64,000 nt of DNA. It comes from Bryobacterales bacterium (GTDB lineage: Bacteria > Acidobacteriota > Terriglobia > Bryobacterales > Bryobacteraceae). Location of the stretch: positions 42,889 to 106,888 of the forward strand of contig JAFAQY010000019.1 of the NCBI GenBank assembly GCA_019261985.1, in the 5' to 3' direction. The translations under genes and the position numbers were made by a program. Each line of letters starts with the position of its first letter. Position 1 is the stretch's first letter. Shown here piece after piece: positions 17,647 to 25,628 of the stretch. Under the pieces are notes generated by a model, which did no database searches, had not been told where the DNA came from, and worked only from the letters and a program-made list of their open reading frames with translations.

Positions 17647-18459
17647 ATGCCAGCGACGGTTTGGAAAGGGTATTTGAGTTTCGGCCTGGTTTCATTTCCG
17701 GTCCGGCTGTTTTCGGCCGCCCGCCCGGAGACGATCCACTTCCATATGCTTCACAATAAGGATCTTTCGCGCATCAAGGAGGTTTGGTACTGCGCGGAGG
17801 AAAACAAACCGGTAGATCGCTCCGACATCGTCAAGGGCTACGAAACCGGAAAAGGCGAGTACGTGGTGGTGGAGGAGGAAGAACTCAAGAAGATCGCCCC
17901 GCCTACGGCGACCACGATGGAAATTTTGCAGTTCGTAGCGGGCGACGACGTCGATCCGATTTTCTTCGAGAGTTCGTATTATGTCGCTCCCGAAGAGGCG
18001 GTCAGCAAACCATACGCGCTATTTATGGCCGCTCTCTCCGACACAAAGCATAATGCGATCGCGAAAATGGCGATGCACAACCGGGAGCATATTGTGTTAA
18101 TCCGTCCCGCCGAGGGCGGCTTGCTGCTCCATACCCTGTACTATCCCGATGAATTGCACAAAGCCAACAAAGCCCAAGCGCCGAAGTCGAAATATTCGGC
18201 TCAAGAGCTTCAGATGGCGAAAACGCTGGTCGAGCACCTCACCGGGCCGTTCGAGCCCTCCAAGTTTCACGACACCTACCGCGAGAACGTGGAGCGCCTG
18301 ATCGAACAAAAACAAAAGGGCCAGAAGATCACGACGGTAAAACAGCCTCGCAACGCGCCCGTGATTGACATTATGGAGGCCCTGAAGCGCAGCCTAAAAG
18401 CTGCGCCGGAGCAAAAGCCATCGCGTACCAGCCCGCGGAAAAAGCACAAAGCCGCGTGA
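17647..18459 (+). CDS. ku: Non-homologous end-joining protein Ku
   Basis: Bacterial Ku of 270 aa; binds double-strand DNA ends as a homodimer ring and recruits ligase D. The N-terminus is typical (VWKGYLSFGLVSFPVRLFSA) and the core beta-barrel and bridge follow (VVVEEEELKKIAPPTATTMEI, the YYVAPEE region). The C-terminal tail is Lys-rich (SRTSPRKKHKAA), common in bacterial Ku. No ligD lies in the window. It stops 1 base from the convergent DUF72 gene. Confidence 0.95.
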   Translation: MPATVWKGYLSFGLVSFPVRLFSAARPETIHFHMLHNKDLSRIKEVWYCAEENKPVDRSDIVKGYETGKGEYVVVEEEELKKIAPPTATTMEILQFVAGDDVDPIFFESSYYVAPEEAVSKPYALFMAALSDTKHNAIAKMAMHNREHIVLIRPAEGGLLLHTLYYPDELHKANKAQAPKSKYSAQELQMAKTLVEHLTGPFEPSKFHDTYRENVERLIEQKQKGQKITTVKQPRNAPVIDIMEALKRSLKAAPEQKPSRTSPRKKHKAA

Positions 18460-18460
18460 C

Positions 18461-19186
18461 CTAGGCTGCGCCGGCCAATTCTTTCAACCTCAACGCATTC
18501 TTTACCGCAAACCCCTGCTGATCGTTGTCGAAGAACACGTAAGCGGCCTCCGATTTCCATTCGTGCAGCCGGCGAAGCCAAGCGTTCAGAGCATTATCGC
18601 TATAACTGCCCTGGTACTTTCCACGGGGTCCGTGCAAGCGAATATAAATGAAATCGGCCGTCACTTGTAGAGGGGACTGAAATCCGGCGAGATCGAAAAT
18701 GCAGTACGCCACACTGAATTTCTCCAGCAGCTTATAAATTGCCACTGTGTTCCATGTGGGATCGCGAAACTCGAACGCATAACGATGCGCGCGAGGCAGA
18801 GCTTGTAAAAATTCGCGCAATCTGTCCTCGTCTATCGCCCAATGCGGCGGGAGCTGAAAGAGCACTGGGCCTAATTTGCGCCCCAGAAGATCGATACGCG
18901 AAAAGAAGCGCTCCAACCCCATCGCCGGATCTTTCAGCTTTTTCATGTGAGTAAGAAAACGGCTACCCTTCACGGCGAAACGGAATTGCGCGGGCGAGCT
19001 CTCTTTCCACTGCGTGACGGCATCTTCTGTCGGCAGCCGGTAAAACGTATTGTTCAGCTCGACGATATCGAAATGCTGCGTGTAGTACTCGAAGCGCTTC
19101 GATAGCGGAAGGTCAGGCGGGTAAAAGGGGCCTTTCCAATGGCCATAATGCCAGCCTGACGTACCAATGTGAATGTCGGTGCTCAA
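18461..19186 (-). CDS. DUF72 domain-containing protein (YecE-like)
   Basis: Protein of 241 aa starting IHIGTSGWHYGHWKGPFYP, the signature start of DUF72/YecE, a TIM-barrel-like family of unknown activity. The usual later motifs are present (FEFRDPTW, YIRLHGPRGKYQGSY, VFFDNDQQGFAVKNA). Its ATG overlaps the stop of lnt by 4 bases, so it is the last gene of the slipin-SPOR-lipA-lnt operon. Confidence 0.92.
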   Translation of the reverse strand: MSTDIHIGTSGWHYGHWKGPFYPPDLPLSKRFEYYTQHFDIVELNNTFYRLPTEDAVTQWKESSPAQFRFAVKGSRFLTHMKKLKDPAMGLERFFSRIDLLGRKLGPVLFQLPPHWAIDEDRLREFLQALPRAHRYAFEFRDPTWNTVAIYKLLEKFSVAYCIFDLAGFQSPLQVTADFIYIRLHGPRGKYQGSYSDNALNAWLRRLHEWKSEAAYVFFDNDQQGFAVKNALRLKELAGAA

Positions 19187-20628
19187 ACTCTCTTGAGTAT
19201 TGGGGTCCTGCTCCCGGCCGCTGCTGCCGCCAAGCCCACGATAAGGGAACCCCAGGCAAACCAGTCGCCGTGGCGGGTGTAGAAGGTGGAATCGGAGACA
19301 TAGTTAAATCCCATGTCGGCGGCAAGTTCGCGGTAGGGTTCCAGCCGCTCCGCGACCCGGCCCGCGGGATCGATCATGGCCGTAATTCCGTCGTTGGTGG
19401 CGCGCAAAATCCAGCGCCGGTTTTCAGCGGCGCGCATGCGGACCAGCGCCAGATGCTGCTCTCGCGCGGCGCTGCGCCCGAAGTAGCCGTCATTTGAGAG
19501 ATTCACCAGCAGCTCGGAGCGGTCGCGCGCGAACTGGCGTACAAAATCCGGGAACGCGGATTCATAGCAAATGAACGACCCCACGCGGTGGCCGCCGGCT
19601 TGGAACACCACGATGCGATTTCCGGGCACGAAATCGCCCGCCTCCTTGGTGATGCGGTTTACCCAACCGAATGGCGGAGGCACGAATTCGCCGAAGGGGA
19701 CCAGGTTGACTTTGTCGTACTCGCCGGCGATGTGTCCGGCCGGATCCACGAGAAACGCGGAGTTCAGGGGAGCCGTGCTCGACGTGTGGCCCACGCCGCC
19801 GAACAACAAGTAAGCATTTGAATGACGGGAGATCTGTCCGACGAAATCCCGGAAATCGGGGCTCTCCGGATAGAACGGCGCGGGCGCCTCCGGCCACACG
19901 ATCAGCGGCGATGGCGAAAGGCGGGAAAGCCCGGCCAAATGGTCTTCTTCGGTTTGAAGCAATGGGACCGTCCACTGCGTCTCGGTGTCGATATTGGGCT
20001 GAACCGCTCGAACGGATTGTGTTGCCGAAGCGGCTTTGGGCAGAGCGGGCAGGAACGGCAGCACCACCAGCAAGCCGAGCCAGGCGAGTTGCCAACGCGG
20101 TCTTCTCATAATCACCAATGCGACCGCACAGGCGAGCGCCGCGAAGACGAAGGAGATTCCGTACACGCCGATGTAAGGCGCCAGCCGCGTGGGCAGCGGC
20201 ATATCGATGCCGGCGTTGCCCAGATCCAGCCACGCGAAGCCGAATGTGCCGTGCGTCCGCTCAATGCCGGTCCACAGCGCCGCAATCGCCGGTATCGCCC
20301 ACCACTTCCGGATTGCCCAGCCCGCAAGCAACGCAAACAGCGCCATGTGAAGACCTTTGAGAGTCGCAAATAAGAAAAACGAGACCCAACTCAGCCACAC
20401 ATCCAAGCCGCCGTGCACCGCGAGAACGAATTGAATCCAGTAGCAGACGCCGAACCAAAAAACGAAACCGGCCGCCCAGCCGTAAAGCGCCCGCATTTTC
20501 CACGACGCTTCCCGCGCGGAGGCGATGATGATCGGCGTCAGCGCCACCGGTGCGAGCCAGTTGAAGTTGAACCTCGGGAAAACGGCGATTAGTAGGAGCG
20601 CCGAAAGGATCGACAGCGCGAAATTCAC
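19183..20628 (-). CDS. lnt: Apolipoprotein N-acyltransferase
   Basis: Membrane enzyme of 481 aa that adds the third acyl chain to bacterial lipoproteins. The N-terminal half has several transmembrane segments (about residues 5-190) and the C-terminal half is a nitrilase-like domain. The catalytic triad is visible: Glu in VWPEAPAPF, Lys in YDKVNLVPFGEF and Cys in FICYESAFP. A final transmembrane segment closes the protein. Start and stop overlap its neighbours by 4 bases each (lipA before, DUF72 after). Confidence 0.95.
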   Translation of the reverse strand: MNFALSILSALLLIAVFPRFNFNWLAPVALTPIIIASAREASWKMRALYGWAAGFVFWFGVCYWIQFVLAVHGGLDVWLSWVSFFLFATLKGLHMALFALLAGWAIRKWWAIPAIAALWTGIERTHGTFGFAWLDLGNAGIDMPLPTRLAPYIGVYGISFVFAALACAVALVIMRRPRWQLAWLGLLVVLPFLPALPKAASATQSVRAVQPNIDTETQWTVPLLQTEEDHLAGLSRLSPSPLIVWPEAPAPFYPESPDFRDFVGQISRHSNAYLLFGGVGHTSSTAPLNSAFLVDPAGHIAGEYDKVNLVPFGEFVPPPFGWVNRITKEAGDFVPGNRIVVFQAGGHRVGSFICYESAFPDFVRQFARDRSELLVNLSNDGYFGRSAAREQHLALVRMRAAENRRWILRATNDGITAMIDPAGRVAERLEPYRELAADMGFNYVSDSTFYTRHGDWFAWGSLIVGLAAAAAGSRTPILKRV

Positions 20629-21503
20629 AGATGCTGGAGGTCGGCCATATACGAACTACGCACGAAGGGGCCGCTAAACACCAGCTTAAACCCAAGCGAC
20701 AAACCGAACTCCCGGAAGGCCTCGAAACGCGCGGGCGCAATAAACTCGCGGACCGGCAGATTGCGGCGTGTGGGCTGAAGATACTGGCCTAGAGTTGCGA
20801 CGTCTACGCCGGCGGAGCGAAGATCTCGCAGAAGTTGCTCGACTTCTTCCGGCGATTCACCTAGCCCAAGCATTGCGCCGGATTTCGTTAGAGTTTGCGG
20901 ACGGTGATGTTTTGCAAACCGCAGCACGTCGAGAGATCTTTCGTACACAGCTTGCGGTCGCACCGTTTTATAGAGCCGGGGCACTGTCTCGACATTGTGG
21001 TTGAAAACATCCGGGCCGGCCTGAAGGACCCGCGCAATGGCGGTCAGATCGCCGCAAAAGTCCGGAGCCAAAACTTCCAGGCGCGATTCGGGCAACGCGC
21101 GGCGAACCTCCACGACCGTTTGCGAGAAATGCGCCGAGCCTCCGTCCGGCAAATCGTCGCGGTTCACGCTGGTGATCACTACGTGTCGAAGTTGCATCGC
21201 GGCCGCCATACGCGCAACATTGGCCGGTTCCTCGGGATCGAGCGCGCCTGGATGGCGGCTCTTCGGAACCGAGCAGAATCCGCAACCCCGCGTGCACACA
21301 TTGCCAAGGATCATAAACGTGGCCGCGCCGCGATGGAAGCAGTCGTGAATATTGGGACAACGTGCCGATTCGCACACGGTATGCAGCCTCCGTTGCCGGA
21401 GTTCGGCTTTCAGCTTATGAACCGCCGCGAACTGGTTCTGTGGCTTGCGCAGCCACTCGGGCAATCGCGGCGAGGCGGGGGCCAATTGGACCAGGCCCTC
21501 CAT
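20625..21503 (-). CDS. lipA: Lipoyl synthase
   Basis: Radical SAM enzyme of 292 aa that inserts two sulfurs into octanoyl groups on lipoyl domains. Both clusters are recognisable: auxiliary CxxxxCxxxxxC (C44, C49, C55) and radical SAM CxxxCxxC (C70, C74, C77, as CTRGCGFC). The conserved RSSY motif near the C-terminus is present in VRSSYMAD. No lipB lies next to it. It overlaps lnt by 4 bases and sits 1 base after the SPOR gene stop. Confidence 0.96.
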   Translation of the reverse strand: MEGLVQLAPASPRLPEWLRKPQNQFAAVHKLKAELRQRRLHTVCESARCPNIHDCFHRGAATFMILGNVCTRGCGFCSVPKSRHPGALDPEEPANVARMAAAMQLRHVVITSVNRDDLPDGGSAHFSQTVVEVRRALPESRLEVLAPDFCGDLTAIARVLQAGPDVFNHNVETVPRLYKTVRPQAVYERSLDVLRFAKHHRPQTLTKSGAMLGLGESPEEVEQLLRDLRSAGVDVATLGQYLQPTRRNLPVREFIAPARFEAFREFGLSLGFKLVFSGPFVRSSYMADLQHL

Positions 21504-21504
21504 T

Positions 21505-22098
21505 TCAGAACCTCCGGAAAATGGCGCTCTTGCCCGGGAATCCGGCGTTTTGCAAATCGTCGCGGGCCTTATTCACGCCGCCTTCCGCAATGGGACCAAC
21601 CAGCACGCGAAAGCTGCCAGGCTTGTCCGGAACTTCCATAACGATCGCGCTGAAGTTCTTCTTGCGCAGAACCTCAATTTCAAGCTCCGCCTCTTGTTTC
21701 GGAATTGCGGCGATTTGGAGGAATACGCCCGACGGCGGTTCATCTGCCGGGACAACTGCCTTGGCCGCAGACTCCGGCTTGGTTTCGATTGTCTTGGTCT
21801 TTTCCTGTTTCGCCGATTCCGCGAGCTTTTCGGACGGCGCCGCTGAAGACGGGTCAGTTTTTCCGGACGGACCGTCGGCCGGTTGTTCTTTCGGCACGGG
21901 CGAGTCTACCACCAACGGCTTGACGTCGGATTTGTGCACCGTAGCAACGTCCACGGTTGTTGCGGGCCCCGAGTTACGGCCCATAATGTAGCCCATTCCA
22001 AAGAACAGAGCGAGAAGGATGACGACGATAAAAAACACGCCCAGAAGCTGGCCGTTGCCGAGCACTAATTCAACTTCGCCGTCTTCGTTTTTCTTCAC
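21505..22098 (-). CDS. SPOR domain-containing membrane protein
   Basis: Protein of 197 aa: a short cytoplasmic N-terminus, one transmembrane segment (LLGVFFIVVILLALFFGMGYI, about 18-38), a Lys/Glu/Pro/Ser-rich linker (45-125) and a C-terminal SPOR domain (FLQIAAIPKQEAELEIEVLR, and FRVLVGPIAEGG). SPOR domains bind denuded glycan strands at the septum. Its start is adjacent to the slipin stop. Confidence 0.85.
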   Translation of the reverse strand: MKKNEDGEVELVLGNGQLLGVFFIVVILLALFFGMGYIMGRNSGPATTVDVATVHKSDVKPLVVDSPVPKEQPADGPSGKTDPSSAAPSEKLAESAKQEKTKTIETKPESAAKAVVPADEPPSGVFLQIAAIPKQEAELEIEVLRKKNFSAIVMEVPDKPGSFRVLVGPIAEGGVNKARDDLQNAGFPGKSAIFRRF

Positions 22099-22887
22099 CT
22101 ATGGTTGCCTGCCGTCGGGGGATTCGGGGGAGCCGAGCTTCTTCAAAAGCGCGCCTATTGAAGACAGTATATCGATCGGAAGAGGAAAAACGACAGTGGT
22201 GTTTTTTTCCGATCCGATCTCGACCAGCGTTTGGAGATAACGTAGCTGGACTGCGATTGGCTGCCGTGCCATGGTTTCGGCCGCGCGCTCCAGGTTCAAC
22301 GCCGCTGCCAGCTCTCCTTCGGCGTGAATGATCTTCGCGCGGCGTTCTCGTTCGGCTTCGGCCTGACGCGCGATCGCTCGGATCATTTGATCGGGTAAGT
22401 CTACCTGCTTGACCTCCACCATAGTCACCTTTACGCCCCAAGGTCCCGTGTGTTGGTCGAGTACCCCTTGTAATTTCACATTTAGCTTTTCCCGCTGGCT
22501 GAGGAGTTCATCCAGCTCCACTTCGCCGAGCACGCTGCGCAAAGTTGTTTGCGCGAGCTGCGAAGTCGCATAAAGATAATTCGCGACCTCCAGCACCGCC
22601 CTGCTGGGATCGACGATGCGGAAATAAATGACCGCGTTGACCTTTACGGTGACGTTATCGCGAGTAACCACATCCTGCGCCGGCACTTCGAAAGCCTCAA
22701 TCCGCAACGATACACGCACCATTCGGTCGATAGGCGCAAAAACCAGGATGACTCCCGGCCCTTTCGGCTGCGCCAACACTCGCCCGAGGCGGAAAATGAC
22801 TCCGCGCTCATATTCCGCCAATATTTTGATGCTGGAGATCAGATAAATCGCGATCACTAGAACTGGAATTAAGACGGTGAGGTCCAC
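22099..22887 (-). CDS. Slipin / stomatin-like protein
   Basis: SPFH (band 7) protein of 262 aa with an N-terminal membrane segment ([15 protein letters not shown]) and the core beginning [41 protein letters not shown] forms the long helix after the core. Slipins form oligomeric membrane scaffolds; there is no NfeD partner next to it, which is often the case for the shorter slipins. It is the promoter-proximal gene of the operon ending with DUF72, and is divergent from the Uma2 gene across 79 bases. Confidence 0.9.
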   Translation of the reverse strand: MDLTVLIPVLVIAIYLISSIKILAEYERGVIFRLGRVLAQPKGPGVILVFAPIDRMVRVSLRIEAFEVPAQDVVTRDNVTVKVNAVIYFRIVDPSRAVLEVANYLYATSQLAQTTLRSVLGEVELDELLSQREKLNVKLQGVLDQHTGPWGVKVTMVEVKQVDLPDQMIRAIARQAEAERERRAKIIHAEGELAAALNLERAAETMARQPIAVQLRYLQTLVEIGSEKNTTVVFPLPIDILSSIGALLKKLGSPESPDGRQP

Positions 22888-22966
22888 GCGCTCCCTCCTC
22901 GATCGATTGACAGCTTAGGGATTTACGATACCACTTCAAGCCGTAGGACTTTCGTTAAAATGAGAC

Positions 22967-23581
22967 GTGGCATTCACTATCAGCGAAGAGTTTCTGCCCG
23001 CCACTCTGACCTCCCATCCTATGACGGATGAGCAGTTCGCCGAATTCTGCGCGGAGCATCCGGATCTGTTTTTCGAGATGACCTCGACTGGTGAAATCAT
23101 CGTAATGCCTCCTACCTACAGCCTCACGGGCGCTCGAAATTCGAAGATTCTTGGACAACTAAACAGCTGGGCTGAATCGGATCGGCGCGGCGTCGTGACC
23201 GATTCGTCCGCTGGATTCGTTCTCCCCAATGGAGCAAGGCGTTCTCCCGACGCCGCCTGGACCGCAAAGGAGAGAGTACAACAGCTAGACCAGACAAGCC
23301 GGGAAGGGTTCTGGCATCTCTGTCCTGATTTCGTGATCGAGCTTAGATCGAAGTCAGATCGGCTGCCGGTGATCCGCGAAAAAATGAGGGAATGGATCGC
23401 CAACGGGGCGCAGCTTGGGTGGTTGATCGAGCCCGAGAGCCGCTCAGTTGAGATTTATCGTGCTAACAGCGAGCCCGAGATCCTGAGCGCTCCGACATCG
23501 ATAAAGGGCGAGCGTCCGTTGGATGGTTTCATATTGAATCTTTCACCGGTATGGGACCCGCTAAACCCGGCGAGCTCCTAG
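22967..23581 (+). CDS. Uma2 family endonuclease-fold protein
   Basis: Protein of 204 aa of the Uma2 family (PD-(D/E)xK fold, DUF820), widespread in cyanobacteria and Acidobacteria and of unknown role. It shows the family start (MTDEQFAEFCAEHPDLFFEM), SPDAAW for the catalytic Asp, and FVIELRSKSD for the E-x-R/K core. GTG start. It stands alone, divergent from the slipin operon. Usually chromosomal and multi-copy, often gained by transfer. Confidence 0.85.
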   Translation: MAFTISEEFLPATLTSHPMTDEQFAEFCAEHPDLFFEMTSTGEIIVMPPTYSLTGARNSKILGQLNSWAESDRRGVVTDSSAGFVLPNGARRSPDAAWTAKERVQQLDQTSREGFWHLCPDFVIELRSKSDRLPVIREKMREWIANGAQLGWLIEPESRSVEIYRANSEPEILSAPTSIKGERPLDGFILNLSPVWDPLNPASS

Positions 23582-23926
23582 CGGTTGGTGACCTTTACTC
23601 ATTAATATCGAACGCGCTTTCGAGCGAGATGTCGATCGCTGGATTTGAGGTGTGCAGCGTTGTGCAGGCGAAGCTCCTGCGGCGCGGGCGAGAGGACCTC
23701 AACCACAGCAAAGGGAGGGATTTTGGGGATTCCTGTTCAGATATTGTCATTACGCCAAACAGCGATAGCGGCGACGCGATAACGTCCATCGGGACTTTCG
23801 TGCTCATGCCGCCCTCGTCTGCATTATGGCACTTCAGGTCTATTTCAGGCGCTATAGTCGAAAAAAGGCGCTGCGCGTTCAAACTTTTCCAACGAGACCC
23901 GGCGTCTCTACAAACGGAGCAAGCAT
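23582..23926. other. Intergenic stretch without a recognised gene
   Basis: About 345 bases between the Uma2 and ECF sigma genes. Both strands hold open frames (reverse 23595-23882, forward 23551-23946), but their translations have no recognisable domain and no good ribosome site. The promoter of the ECF operon is expected in its last 100 bases. Confidence 0.5.
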
Positions 23927-24475
23927 TTGATCTTCCGCGAGGTTGAAGATCGAGACCTGATCGCGAAAGCGAGGCGGGGCGATGTGGAGGGCTACAACCT
24001 TCTGGTGTCCCGGTGGGAAAAGCGTGTCTTCAATTACCTTCTGCGGCTGGTTTCCAATCGCGAAGATGCGCTTGACTTGAGCCAGGACGTGTTCTTGAAG
24101 GCGTATCAAAACTTGCCCAAACTCGAAGATCCGGACCGTTTTTCCGGCTGGTTGTTCCGTATTGCCCATAATGAGGCCTTCTCCTTGTTGCGGCGCAAGC
24201 GGCCGGAAACGGATCTCGAGTTCCAGATTGCAGCTCCGGGCTCCGACGACCGCCTGCTTCCAATGGAGCTTTCGCTAGCGGTGGAAAGCGCACTGAAGCG
24301 TTTAACCAAGGACCAGCGGGAGACAGTTTTGCTAAAGGTTTACCAGGGTTTTAAATTCGACGAAATCGCGGAAATTCTGGATTGTCCGGTTTCGACGGTA
24401 AAGTCCCGCTTGTACACGGCCCTCGATATCTTGAAAACGGTTTTAGCTCCTGCTGCCCTAAGAGGTGAATCATGA
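23927..24475 (+). CDS. ECF-type RNA polymerase sigma factor
   Basis: Sigma-70 family factor of 182 aa with region 2 (FNYLLRLVSNREDALDLSQD, then GWLFRIAHNEAFSLLRRKR) and region 4 (LTKDQRETVLLKVYQGFKFD, then STVKSRLYTALDIL). Region 3 is absent, as in ECF factors. TTG start at 23927. It is ATGA-coupled to the anti-sigma gene that follows, so activity is presumably held down by that protein until an envelope signal is received. Targets unknown. Confidence 0.93.
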   Translation: MIFREVEDRDLIAKARRGDVEGYNLLVSRWEKRVFNYLLRLVSNREDALDLSQDVFLKAYQNLPKLEDPDRFSGWLFRIAHNEAFSLLRRKRPETDLEFQIAAPGSDDRLLPMELSLAVESALKRLTKDQRETVLLKVYQGFKFDEIAEILDCPVSTVKSRLYTALDILKTVLAPAALRGES

Positions 24476-24948
24476 GTTGCGAATCTTACGATTTGAAGGC
24501 ATATGCATTAGGCGAGTTGGACCGCCCGGCGCGGCGCGATGCCGAGAGCCACGCCGCCACGTGCGGGAGCTGCCGTGAAGAAATGGCGGCGCTACGGCTG
24601 ACGCTCGATTCGCTTTCCACGCTCCGCGAGGAAGAAATTCCGCGGCGGATTGCTTTCGTTTCCGACAAAGTGTTCCAGCCGCGCTGGTGGCAGCGCTTGT
24701 TTAATCCCAATTTCGCCGCGGCCTGCGTGATCGCGGCGGCGATTCTGGTGCACGCTTTCGCGCGTCCGTCGGAAAACCCGGCGGCATTAAACCAAGCCGT
24801 GGTCCAGGCGCAAATAGATGCAGCCGTGAATAAGGCCGTCGCTCAAGTGGAGGCGCGGCATGCCGAAGAAACTGAGATGATTTTCTCGGAATACGACAAA
24901 CGTTTTGCCCAGATGTATCGAACTGCAGCAGGATTGGTGCGTCAATGA
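24472..24948 (+). CDS. Zinc-finger anti-sigma factor (membrane)
   Basis: Protein of 158 aa with an N-terminal zf-HC2 zinc-binding motif (H27, C31, C34 in HAATCGSC) that binds the sigma factor, one transmembrane segment (about 82-97), and a periplasmic helical part. This is the usual ECF anti-sigma design. ATGA overlap with the sigma gene; the next gene starts 4 bases before its stop. Confidence 0.88.
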   Translation: MSCESYDLKAYALGELDRPARRDAESHAATCGSCREEMAALRLTLDSLSTLREEEIPRRIAFVSDKVFQPRWWQRLFNPNFAAACVIAAAILVHAFARPSENPAALNQAVVQAQIDAAVNKAVAQVEARHAEETEMIFSEYDKRFAQMYRTAAGLVRQ

Positions 24949-25490
24949 AAAAAACTATTTGGATTTGCTCTCTTCTGTTCTTGTTTGGCGCCATCGCCTT
25001 CACCGCGATTACGCCCGCCCGCGTCACCCGGCCAACGCTCCGTTCCATGGAAAAAAGCCTGGATGAGCGAATTAATACGATGTGGCCGGACAATCCGCTC
25101 ACGGTCGTGGGCCCTACCCGCGCGGTATACCTCGAAGGCTATGGAGCCGTGTTCACGGCCGAGATGAGCCTGGCCAACGAGGGCATCTCGCTGATGCACA
25201 CGATCCTAACGCCGCAGGACAAGGCTCTCGTGGTTAAGAAAAAGAATGAGCGCGTTCCGCAACTAAGAAAGGCGCTGGAAGAAGCGCTCGTCGGAACGGC
25301 GGCTTCACTTGACACCGTGCCGCCGAACGAGCAGGTGGTGATTCAGGTGGTGCTCGACCGGTACACTTGGGAGGAATCGCCGAGCTATCCTGCCGAGATG
25401 ATTTTCCAAGCCACGCGCCAGAAGCTTCTCGATGTCAAACACGCGAACGGCGCGGGCATGGAAACGGCGATCAAGATTACGGAGCACTAA
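24945..25490 (+). CDS. Exported protein, third gene of the ECF operon
   Basis: Protein of 181 aa with a signal anchor (TIWICSLLFLFGAIAFTAIT), then a soluble part (VYLEGYGAVFTAEMSLANEG; VVIQVVLDRYTWEE) with no recognised domain. Overlap with the anti-sigma gene by 4 bases makes it a likely periplasmic partner or sensor, but this is inferred from position only. Confidence 0.75.
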   Translation: MKKTIWICSLLFLFGAIAFTAITPARVTRPTLRSMEKSLDERINTMWPDNPLTVVGPTRAVYLEGYGAVFTAEMSLANEGISLMHTILTPQDKALVVKKKNERVPQLRKALEEALVGTAASLDTVPPNEQVVIQVVLDRYTWEESPSYPAEMIFQATRQKLLDVKHANGAGMETAIKITEH

Positions 25491-25495
25491 TAGTC

Positions 25496-25627
25496 AGTTT
25501 TCAGTCTTCAGTTGTCAGTTATCAGTGACGTGTCACGACGGTCATACTGACCACTGACAACTGATAACTGACGACTGATAACTGATAACTGACGACTGAT
25601 AACTGACGACTGATAACTGAGAACTGT
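25496..25627. repeat. Tandem and inverted repeat array before gspE
   Basis: A 14-base unit, CTGATAACTGACGA, occurs three times in direct array (25561, 25582, 25596), with degenerate units between and after. The 5' half (TTGTCAGTTATCAGT near 25513) is its inverted partner, so the whole region can fold as a long hairpin. It ends almost at the gspE start, where no clear ribosome site remains. Function unknown; attenuator, terminator or mobile repeat are possible. Confidence 0.85.
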
Positions 25628-25628
25628 T

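Noticed and set aside
23595..23882. Reverse open frame of 95 codons and overlapping forward frames
   Set aside because: No family, no ribosome site, unusual composition (many Ser/Leu/Arg with no pattern). Treated as intergenic.
25496..25627. Possible small CRISPR array
   Set aside because: The repeated 14-bp units follow each other directly, with no unique spacers of constant length, and part of the region is an inverted copy. No cas genes.
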